5,482 nucleotides of DNA from Lachnospiraceae bacterium (GTDB taxonomy: Bacteria; Bacillota; Clostridia; Lachnospirales; Lachnospiraceae), in assembly GCA_017483425.1 (NCBI GenBank), contig JAFUWM010000159.1, forward strand, positions 1-5,482, given 5' to 3'. A program made the translations under genes and the position numbers. Position 1 is the stretch's first letter; every line of letters begins with the position of its first letter. The notes beneath the pieces were generated by a model. It was not told where the DNA came from, did no database searches, and worked only from the letters and a program-made list of their open reading frames with translations. Below are positions 1-4,687 of the stretch, piece by piece.

Positions 1-173
1 AAAGTAACTCCTATTGCCATAAGGATATCATAGTACGAAAAATCCAGCATGGAAAGAATGGATGAATACTGTCTGAACTCCGGGCTGAATATCATATAGA
101 TAATTACCAGCGCTATGATAACAAGGAGTACTATGAACCTCTGATCTGATAAAATTGATTTTTTCTTAACCAT
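1..173 (-). CDS. Second CUT2-type sugar ABC permease, N-terminal part only
   Basis: This is the beginning of a membrane permease of the RbsC/BPD_transp_2 kind; 57 codons are visible and the gene runs off the low end of the window. ATG at 173-171 is preceded by a strong Shine-Dalgarno site (GAGGAGGAG, 185-177; AGGAGG lies 5 bases from the ATG). The peptide opens with a basic stretch (MVKKKS), then one hydrophobic membrane segment at about residues 13-29 (FIVLLVIIALVIIYMIF), then 'SPEF' and a segment ending 'LMAIGVT'. That matches the family pattern, where TM1 is followed by a 'SPNF' turn and an 'ILALGMTFVI' segment. It lies 101 bases downstream of the ATPase and in the same direction, so it is probably the partner of the first permease in a heterodimeric channel. 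It is a different protein from the permease at 1793-2767. The substrate cannot be told from this fragment. Confidence 0.85.
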   Translation of the reverse strand, partial: MVKKKSILSDQRFIVLLVIIALVIIYMIFSPEFRQYSSILSMLDFSYYDILMAIGVT

Positions 174-176
174 TAT

Positions 177-204
177 CTCCTCCTCTATAAAACCCAGTTT
201 TATA
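177..204 (-). promoter_or_regulatory. Hairpin abutting the Shine-Dalgarno site of the second permease
   Basis: A perfect 8-bp inverted repeat (TATAAAAC at 186-193, GTTTTATA at 197-204, 3-base loop) ends exactly where the GAGGAGGAG ribosome site (177-185) begins. In the mRNA it would form a small AU-rich hairpin directly 5' of the ribosome-binding site. It does not cover the site, so it might keep the site open or hinder upstream ribosomes. No run of T follows, so it is not an intrinsic terminator. The effect is inference; the repeat itself is directly visible. Confidence 0.4.
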
Positions 205-227
205 TCTGATTTTGTCCGGTCGGATGC

Positions 228-267
228 TGATACCGTAACCGCCCAAAATACGGGCGTAACGGTATCA
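228..267 (-). repeat. Imperfect hairpin between ATPase and second permease genes
   Basis: TGATACCGT (228-236) pairs with ACGGTATCA (259-267). After one A-A mismatch the stem continues with two pairs, a single-base bulge and GCCC (241-244) against GGGC (252-255), around a 7-base loop. The stem starts 7 bases beyond the ATPase stop codon. Read on the coding strand, no T-tract follows, so it is more likely an mRNA-stabilising or processing structure within the operon than a terminator. Such structures often adjust relative expression of neighbouring cistrons; here that is inference. Confidence 0.45.
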
Positions 268-274
268 TGCTCCT

Positions 275-1771
275 TTAAGCGATATCACGCGTTGCCTTAT
301 CCATGATCTTTTCCTGTGTAGCTTCGGAAATATCAAGCTCACCGGTCTTTTTGCCCTCGCACATGATCACTATCCTGTCACTCATACGCAGGATCTCGGT
401 CATCTCGGATGAGATCATTATGATGGATTTGCCCTCTGCCGCAAGCTTATTCATAAGCTTGTATATCTCATTCTTAGCTCCTACGTCGATACCTCTTGTG
501 GGCTCGTCGAATATCAGGATGTCACAGTTACGTACAAGCCACTTTGCTATAACGACTTTCTGCTGGTTTCCACCGGAAAGATTGACCACAAGCTGGTCAG
601 CGCTCGGCGTCTTCGTAGCAAGCTCCCTGATATACTGTTCTGTAACCTTCTTCTCTTCACTCTTATTGATGAAAATACCGTTCATGTACTTCTCGAGCGT
701 CGCCATTGTTGAATTCTCGGTTATGGTCTTTTGTACCACTATACCATAACGCTTCCTGTCCTCTGACAGATAGCCGATCCCGTGTTTGACCGCGTCCTGC
801 GGTGAATTTATCGTAACCTTCTCCCCGTTAACATAGATATCTCCGCTCGTTTTGGGATCCGCTCCGAAAAGAGCCCTTGCCGTCTCGGTACGTCCCGCTC
901 CCATGAGTCCTGAGAATCCGAGTATCTCGCCTTTTCTCAGCTCGAAGCTTACATCCTGTACCATCCTTCCGGCATTTAAATGCTCAACCTTAAGCACTAC
1001 CGGAGCGTCCTTCGGAACCTTGCTCTCAGTCTTGGGATCCTCATAGATCACACGACCGACCATCATGTTTATGATATCTTCTTTTGTGCAGTCCTTGGTG
1101 ATAAGGGTTCCTACATAGCCTCCGTCTCTCATGACCGTGACCCTGTCGGTTATGACCTTGATCTCATCCATGCGGTGAGAGATGTATACGATAGCCAGTC
1201 CCTTTGCTCTGAGATCCCTTATTATTACAAACAGATCCTCGATCTCTTTCTCTGTAAGTGCTGCCGAAGGCTCGTCAAAGATGATAACCTTCGCCTGATG
1301 TGAGATAGCTTTCGCGATCTCGCACATCTGCTGCTTACCGACCGTGAGGTCGCTCATCTTGTCTCTCGGATTGATATCGATCTTAAGCTCGTCAAAAAGC
1401 TTTTTTGATTCCTCGATCATCTTTTTGTCGTCGATCTTAAAGCCCTTCATGAACTCACGTCCGATGAATATATTCTGCGCTACCGTAAGATCTCCGATCA
1501 TGTTGAGCTCCTGATGCACTATGACTATGCCCGCATCCTGAGCCTCTCTTGTATTCGTAAACTCTACTTCCTTGCCCTCATAGGTTATGGTGCCGGAATC
1601 CTTGGAATAAATACCCGTAAGCACCTTCATGAGTGTAGACTTTCCTGCTCCGTTCTCTCCCATCAGGGCATGGACTTCGCCGCACCTGACATCAAAGTGG
1701 ACATGATCCAGCGCATGCACGCCCGGGAAAGACTTGTCTATTTCTTCCATTGTAAGAATTGCATCAGCCAT
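275..1771 (-). CDS. CUT2-type sugar ABC importer ATPase (RbsA/MglA family, two fused NBDs)
   Basis: This cytoplasmic ATPase powers a ribose/galactose-type importer. Its 498 residues are the usual family length and contain two tandem nucleotide-binding domains. Domain 1 has Walker A GENGAGKST (38-46), Q-loop HQELN (Q87), the family's altered signature LTVGKQQ (142-148), Walker B ending FDEPSAAL (D166, E167) and switch His199. Domain 2 (from about 258) has the degenerate Walker A GLMGAGRTE (288-296, Arg replacing Lys), the EDRK motif (337-340), LSGGNQQK (398-405) and FDEPTRGID (421-429), with Ser replacing the switch His in 'MISSEM'. One competent and one degenerate site is normal for this family. 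ATG at 1771 has AGGAG 7 bases upstream (1779-1783). The gene starts 21 bases after the upstream permease stop and ends with TAA at 277-275. Sequence alone does not separate ribose, galactose or other sugar specificity. Confidence 0.96.
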   Translation of the reverse strand: MADAILTMEEIDKSFPGVHALDHVHFDVRCGEVHALMGENGAGKSTLMKVLTGIYSKDSGTITYEGKEVEFTNTREAQDAGIVIVHQELNMIGDLTVAQNIFIGREFMKGFKIDDKKMIEESKKLFDELKIDINPRDKMSDLTVGKQQMCEIAKAISHQAKVIIFDEPSAALTEKEIEDLFVIIRDLRAKGLAIVYISHRMDEIKVITDRVTVMRDGGYVGTLITKDCTKEDIINMMVGRVIYEDPKTESKVPKDAPVVLKVEHLNAGRMVQDVSFELRKGEILGFSGLMGAGRTETARALFGADPKTSGDIYVNGEKVTINSPQDAVKHGIGYLSEDRKRYGIVVQKTITENSTMATLEKYMNGIFINKSEEKKVTEQYIRELATKTPSADQLVVNLSGGNQQKVVIAKWLVRNCDILIFDEPTRGIDVGAKNEIYKLMNKLAAEGKSIIMISSEMTEILRMSDRIVIMCEGKKTGELDISEATQEKIMDKATRDIA

Positions 1772-1792
1772 TGATCTGCTCCTTTTTTATAA

Positions 1793-2767
1793 TCAGTTCT
1801 TTCTGCGACGTGCCATAACGTCTGCATAAACTACGACGATTACGATGATACCCGTAACTATAAGCTGTATATCTTTCGCAAATCCAAGTGCCAGGATACC
1901 CTCCTGCAGCAGAGATATGATAAGCACGCCTATGACCGTGCCTCCGATCGAAGCAAGTCCTCCTGCCATGGAGGTACCGCCCATGACGCAGCCTGCGATA
2001 GCTTCGTTATTGTACTGATCGCCGTATCCGGGCTGCACCGTTGTATACGCTCCAACGAAGAATATAGCCGCTATCCCGACGAGAGTGCCGCAGATCACAT
2101 ATGCAAGCATCTCCCACTTTTTGGTATCAACACCGGAAAGCCTGACAGCCTCACGATTGCTTCCAAGACACAGGATGTATCTGCCGGGCTTTGTATTATT
2201 AAGTACTACCATGCAGATGAATGCCGCTATAAGGAAAATAACAAGTCCTACAGGAAAGCCCTTATAGCTTACGAGATTTCTGAACCAGCCGTTGACTGGA
2301 TCAGTAGATAACGGCCAGCTTACGGACTGGGTCTTTGTATATACGGCCGCGATGCCCTTTGCGATATTCATCGAAGCCATAGAAACTATGAAAGGCGGTA
2401 TTGTCCAGTATGAGACCAGATACCCGTTGAACACTCCAAACAGAAAGCCTATCACTATGCTCATGATAAGAACAACTATAACGGGCGCTCCCTTAAACAC
2501 CATAGTGTATCCCGATATCAGTCCGCAGCAGAACATTACCGGCCCGATCGAGAAGTCAATTCCTCCGGTCGCTATGACGAATGTAACGCCAAGTGACAGG
2601 AATCCCAGGAAATATACATAGTTCATGACGCTCATTATACGCGCCTTGCCGAAAAATCCCGGAACCAGAAGCGAGAAAGCGATATACATCAGGATCAGCA
2701 CGCAAAACAGTATGACCCTGTTAAATCCAACCTTTCTCACAAAAGGATTCTGTTTGATCTTATCCAC
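1793..2767 (-). CDS. CUT2-type sugar ABC permease (RbsC-like)
   Basis: This integral membrane permease belongs to the BPD_transp_2 family and is the first gene of the transporter block. Its 324 residues match RbsC length. It has a short basic N-terminus, a first membrane segment at about 17-36, the conserved GGIDFSIG loop (68-75; family GGIDLSVG), a segment around 94-116 followed by 'NGYLV...IPPFIVS' (114-129), a cytoplasmic 'GRYILCLGSNREAVRLSGVD' coupling loop, further hydrophobic segments rich in small residues, and a basic RRRKN C-terminus. The start is GTG (2767-2765), not ATG: GGAGG (2777-2773) sits 5 bases upstream and the peptide then reads DKIKQNPF. It lies behind the promoter and LacI-type operator at 2818-2864, so it is probably repressed by the neighbouring regulator. 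The TGA stop lies 21 bases before the ATPase. No solute-binding protein precedes it, which is less usual for such operons. Confidence 0.94.
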   Translation of the reverse strand: MDKIKQNPFVRKVGFNRVILFCVLILMYIAFSLLVPGFFGKARIMSVMNYVYFLGFLSLGVTFVIATGGIDFSIGPVMFCCGLISGYTMVFKGAPVIVVLIMSIVIGFLFGVFNGYLVSYWTIPPFIVSMASMNIAKGIAAVYTKTQSVSWPLSTDPVNGWFRNLVSYKGFPVGLVIFLIAAFICMVVLNNTKPGRYILCLGSNREAVRLSGVDTKKWEMLAYVICGTLVGIAAIFFVGAYTTVQPGYGDQYNNEAIAGCVMGGTSMAGGLASIGGTVIGVLIISLLQEGILALGFAKDIQLIVTGIIVIVVVYADVMARRRKN

Positions 2768-2772
2768 GTTTC

Positions 2773-2777
2773 CCTCC
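2773..2777 (-). promoter_or_regulatory. Shine-Dalgarno site fixing the GTG start of the permease
   Basis: GGAGG on the minus strand lies 5 bases before the GTG at 2767-2765. The next in-frame ATG codons fall well inside the first membrane segment or beyond it, so this ribosome site decides for the GTG start. Confidence 0.75.
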
Positions 2778-2796
2778 GTTCTTTGAAACCTTGTTT

Positions 2797-2821
2797 TTTC
2801 GTTTATTTTTCATAAACGAAA
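2797..2821 (-). promoter_or_regulatory. 10-bp inverted repeat in the transporter mRNA leader
   Basis: TTTCGTTTAT (2797-2806) and ATAAACGAAA (2812-2821) are perfect inverted copies around a 5-base loop. The repeat lies between the predicted transcription start (about 2829) and the permease ribosome site, and its outer arm shares four bases with the GAAACGTTTC operator (2818-2827). It could be a leader hairpin, or the CGTTT/AAACG half-sites could extend the repressor-binding region as a second, spaced operator. It is AT-rich, with no T-tract in the direction of transcription, so it is a poor terminator candidate. Confidence 0.45.
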
Positions 2822-2827
2822 CGTTTC
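2818..2827 (-). promoter_or_regulatory. LacI-family operator (GAAACGTTTC)
   Basis: This is a perfect 10-bp palindrome with a central CG, the hallmark of LacI-family operators; the core matches RbsR- and PurR-type sites (AAACGTTT). It lies 8 bases downstream of the -10 box, covering the predicted start of transcription, a position where a bound repressor would block initiation. The gene for a LacI-family regulator ends about 230 bases upstream on the same strand, so it is the natural candidate to bind here. It lacks the extra purine and pyrimidine flanking CG in a CcpA cre site, so catabolite control by CcpA is less likely, though not excluded. Confidence 0.72.
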
Positions 2828-2835
2828 ACTTTTGC

Positions 2836-2864
2836 ATTTTATTATAAATATTGTCTGATGTCAA
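2836..2864 (-). promoter_or_regulatory. Sigma-A type promoter of the transporter operon
   Basis: On the minus strand a perfect -35 box TTGACA (2864-2859) is followed after exactly 17 bases by TAAAAT (2841-2836), one mismatch from TATAAT. A TATAAT also occurs at 2846-2841, but only 12 bases from the -35 box, so it is unlikely to be the -10. An AT-rich stretch upstream of the -35 (about 2868-2886) could act as an UP element. Predicted transcription starts near 2829, giving a leader of about 60 bases before the permease GTG, with the operator at the start site. Confidence 0.78.
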
Positions 2865-2948
2865 GGCTAACTTAATATTTTCGTAAATCCGCCATGCATG
2901 TGTTTTGCGCCGGCTATGCCAAGACAGATATAGTGTATTAAGCGTTAT
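2865..2948. other. Spacer between promoter and palindromic element
   Basis: No gene is visible in these 84 bases. They contain the palindrome CATGCATG (2893-2900) and TGCGCCGG (2906-2913), which recurs inside the adjacent repeat element at 2989-2996. The shared octamer may be chance or a remnant of the element. Confidence 0.4.
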
Positions 2949-2952
2949 TTAT

Positions 2953-2989
2953 AGTAAACGACTTAGGCATCTGCCTAATGTCGTTTACT
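2953..2989. repeat. Left hairpin of the palindromic element
   Basis: AGTAAACGAC (2953-2962) pairs with GTCGTTTACT (2980-2989) over 10 bp. After a single bulged T (2979), TTAGGC (2963-2968) pairs with GCCTAA (2973-2978), leaving a 4-base loop. It is symmetrical enough to form in RNA from either strand. On neither strand is it followed by the T-run of an intrinsic terminator. Confidence 0.7.
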
Positions 2990-3043
2990 GCGCCGGATTT
3001 TGGTCGCTTAAAAGCGACATGTTTCCTTACAAAATCCGTGCGC
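2990..3043. repeat. Central compound hairpin of the palindromic element
   Basis: An outer stem is formed by GCGC (2990-2993) with GCGC (3040-3043) and, after one bulged T, CGGATTTTG (2994-3002) with CAAAATCCG (3030-3038). Directly inside it lies a second stem, GTCGCT (3003-3008) with AGCGAC (3013-3018) and loop TAAA. The 11 bases 3019-3029 are left single-stranded; on the minus strand they read TAAGGAAACAT, a purine-rich, ribosome-site-like stretch. Confidence 0.6.
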
Positions 3044-3056
3044 ATCCATGCGGAGC

Positions 3057-3096
3057 ATTATAGTAAACGGCAATTATTTTTGCCGTTTACTATAAT
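3057..3096. repeat. Right hairpin of the palindromic element, overlapping the lacI-type stop
   Basis: A perfect 17-bp stem, ATTATAGTAAACGGCAA (3057-3073) with its complement at 3080-3096, encloses the 6-base loop TTATTT. It includes the TAA stop of the repressor gene (3060-3058) and its last dozen codons. It could slow or stop transcription coming from the aldolase-repressor block, but no T-tract follows on the minus strand, so it does not qualify as a standard Rho-independent terminator. Confidence 0.75.
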
Positions 3097-4089
3097 ATCA
3101 CGTACCGACTCGCCCTGCTTCAGAGCCGCGTACAGACTTACGCGCTGGGGAGGGAAGCTGTTTCCTTCCTCTATCCTCTTAAGCAGTATCCTCGCTCCCT
3201 CGGAGGCAATCTCCTCCATAGGCTGTGCCACGAGGGTCAGCTTAGGCTTCATGACCATGGGGAGAATAAGCTCGTCGAAACCGATAAGGGATATGTCCTC
3301 GGGACATCTGATCCCCTGCTCGTTCAGAGCCATGATAACGCCAAGGCTCACCTCATAGTTGGTCGTAAGTACTGCCGTAGGTCTTTCTTTCAGCTTTAAG
3401 AGCTTCATCATGCTGTTATATCCAAGCTCCGCGGAATGTATATGAGCTGAGCATATATATTTGTACGGGACATTGATACCGGCCTTTTTCATCGATGCAA
3501 GATAACCTGTGTATCGTTCGTTTCCAGTGTATTCTTCTGAATGAATGACCGCGATCCTGCGATGTCCGTATCCGATCAGATAATCAGTCGCTCTCTCTGC
3601 CGCGTTTGAATTATCTATTGTCACGCAGTCAAAAGCATCGCTTTTGATCTCCCTGTCAAGCAGCACTGCCGGTATCCCGGCCTTATCTGCAGGAGCCAGA
3701 AATCCGGGCTCCCTTGACGCAGTCACGAGAAGGATCCCGTCCACCTGCTTCTCTACACAAAAGCGTATATTCTCGGCCTCCTGCTTCTCATCCAGGTTTG
3801 AATCACAGATCATCATGCCGTAGCCCCGCTCATGGAGATAAGCCGAAGCATGCTGGAGCAGGACTCCAGAAAAGTTGCTAGCTATATTATTTACGACAAA
3901 ACCAATGGTTCTGGTGCGCTTTGTCACAAGCGACCGGGCAGTCTCATTGGGATGATAGTCAAGCTTTTTTATGGCTTCCTCTATCTTCTGCCTGTTTTCG
4001 CTCCTGACATTTCCTCCGTTCAGGTATTTTGAGATCGTCGCAAGTCCCAGTCCGGTCTCAGCTTTGATATCCTTTATCGTAGCTGCCAT
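3058..4089 (-). CDS. LacI-family sugar-responsive transcriptional regulator
   Basis: This cytoplasmic DNA-binding repressor has 343 residues. The N-terminal helix-turn-helix runs from about 3 to 25 (TIKDI...GLATISKYLNG), followed by the hinge helix PNETARSLV (47-55), whose Leu54 is the expected minor-groove wedge at a central CG. From about 60 (TIGFVV) a periplasmic-binding-protein-like effector domain follows, with 'NERYTGYL' (sugar-binding Arg region), 'PTAVLTTNYE', 'DISLIGFDEL' and 'KLTLVAQPMEEI', all in family order. ATG at 4089 lies 12 bases after the upstream stop; AGGA lies 10 bases away, a rather weak site, so coupled translation is likely. The effector is probably the imported sugar or its phosphate. 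The family body ends around 'GESVRD'; the last 12 residues (IIVNGKNNCRLL) are encoded by the palindromic repeat, an unusual tail. The probable target is the GAAACGTTTC operator downstream. Confidence 0.95.
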   Translation of the reverse strand: MAATIKDIKAETGLGLATISKYLNGGNVRSENRQKIEEAIKKLDYHPNETARSLVTKRTRTIGFVVNNIASNFSGVLLQHASAYLHERGYGMMICDSNLDEKQEAENIRFCVEKQVDGILLVTASREPGFLAPADKAGIPAVLLDREIKSDAFDCVTIDNSNAAERATDYLIGYGHRRIAVIHSEEYTGNERYTGYLASMKKAGINVPYKYICSAHIHSAELGYNSMMKLLKLKERPTAVLTTNYEVSLGVIMALNEQGIRCPEDISLIGFDELILPMVMKPKLTLVAQPMEEIASEGARILLKRIEEGNSFPPQRVSLYAALKQGESVRDIIVNGKNNCRLL

Positions 4090-4101
4090 CTGCTGATTAT
4101 C

Positions 4102-4686
4102 CTATGCCTCCTGAAAATATTCCGCTGCCTCTTCCGGGAATTTATATCTAAAAGCCTCCTGGGCAGCTTTTATAAACGGCGCTAATTCCTCCGTGATCTC
4201 AAGCGTCTCCGGTATGGTCACCGTCATTTCCTTTACCTCGCGCGCTATCTTGTTAACGCGGCGTTCATCGGAAATATGTCCCAGTCCGAGCAGCACGGAA
4301 TTGTAAGTTTTATCCCTTTCACAGATATCAAAATAAAACAGTGACAGATTGAAAAGCTCGTCATATAAAGCTTTCTCACCGGCCTCACCGTATTCTGCGC
4401 AGAGCGGGAACTGCCAGTCCGCCTTTATCCCGTCAAGCTCCTTACGAAGCCTCTTTCTCTCACCGGGAAGATAGATCCTGCGCTTGGTAGACTGCAGGTT
4501 CATCCAGCCCCTGATACCGTAATCTATATCCATCCCGTTTTTTTTGTCATACCTTGCATTCCAGATCTTCTCCCTGATCTCAAATTCGGTATCACCGGAG
4601 TGCGACTCTCTTTCACGGTCCAGGATAACCTTCCTGCGAGCCCTGTCAGTCTCCTTTTTATATTCCGAGATCCATGCGGCGTCCAT
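4102..4686 (-). CDS. Uncharacterised 194-residue protein between aldolase and regulator
   Basis: I do not recognise a function. The protein is soluble in appearance: no signal peptide, no membrane segment, rich in Lys, Arg and Glu, predicted mostly helical. Its N-terminal half is highly charged (ETDRARRKVILDRERE) and contains 'EKIWNARYDKK' and 'GIRGWMNLQ'. The middle has 'LYDELFNLSLFYFDICERDKTYNSVLLGLG', and the end 'FRYKFPEEAAEYFQEA'. No metal-binding cluster or nucleotide-binding loop is seen. It may belong to one of the DUF families common in Lachnospiraceae (DUF6553 comes to mind, unverified). ATG at 4686 lies one base after the aldolase stop (TGATATG), with AAGG 6 bases upstream inside the aldolase 3' end, so it is translationally coupled to the aldolase. 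Its TAG stop is in frame with the regulator start. The context suggests a role tied to this sugar pathway, but that is inference. Confidence 0.82.
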   Translation of the reverse strand: MDAAWISEYKKETDRARRKVILDRERESHSGDTEFEIREKIWNARYDKKNGMDIDYGIRGWMNLQSTKRRIYLPGERKRLRKELDGIKADWQFPLCAEYGEAGEKALYDELFNLSLFYFDICERDKTYNSVLLGLGHISDERRVNKIAREVKEMTVTIPETLEITEELAPFIKAAQEAFRYKFPEEAAEYFQEA

Positions 4687-4687
4687 A

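Larger units (their letters stand above)
2949..3095. repeat. 147-bp palindromic element with 12-bp terminal inverted repeats
   Basis: The element opens with TTATAGTAAACG (2949-2960) and closes with its exact reverse complement CGTTTACTATAA (3084-3095). The opening 12-mer recurs as a direct copy at 3058-3069, and CGTTTACT recurs at 2982-2989, so four copies of AGTAAACG alternate in orientation. Together they build a left hairpin (2953-2989), a central compound hairpin (2990-3043) and a right hairpin (3057-3096), leaving almost no unpaired sequence. It has no transposase and no convincing coding sequence. The architecture resembles a MITE or a composite palindromic (REP/BIME-like) repeat. The right arm overlaps the last codons of the lacI-type gene. 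No clear target-site duplication is visible beyond TA-rich flanks. Mobility and copy number are inference; the repeats are directly visible. Confidence 0.65.

Noticed and set aside
275..1774. Several plus-strand open frames opposite the ATPase gene (303-749, 852-1046, 980-1303, 1514-1774)
   Set aside because: They are antisense shadows of a gene with complete, ordered ABC ATPase motifs, and none encodes a recognisable protein.
2818..2831. CcpA cre site overlapping the operator
   Set aside because: The palindrome is GAAA-CG-TTTC without the flanking purine and pyrimidine expected in TGWAARCGYTWNCW, so a local LacI-family operator explains it better.
2985..3020. An 11-codon minus-strand frame (MSLLSDQNPAQ) with AAGGA-like sequence upstream, inside the central hairpin
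   Set aside because: The ribosome-like stretch and ATG could make a leader peptide, but the frame is fully explained by the palindromes and is too short to support without conservation or expression data.
3057..3096. Standard Rho-independent terminator of the regulator gene
   Set aside because: The stem is strong, but no T-tract follows it on the minus strand, and the structure is part of a larger repeat that also contains the stop codon.
2949..3096. CRISPR array
   Set aside because: There are only two direct copies of a 12-mer, 109 bases apart and in inverted pairs, with no regular spacers.
2978..3358. A 126-codon open frame on the plus strand starting inside the palindromic element
   Set aside because: It runs through the hairpins and then antisense to the conserved lacI-type gene, with no ribosome site. 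The first third is just a translation of the repeat. Copies of the element may give rise to similar spurious hypothetical proteins elsewhere.
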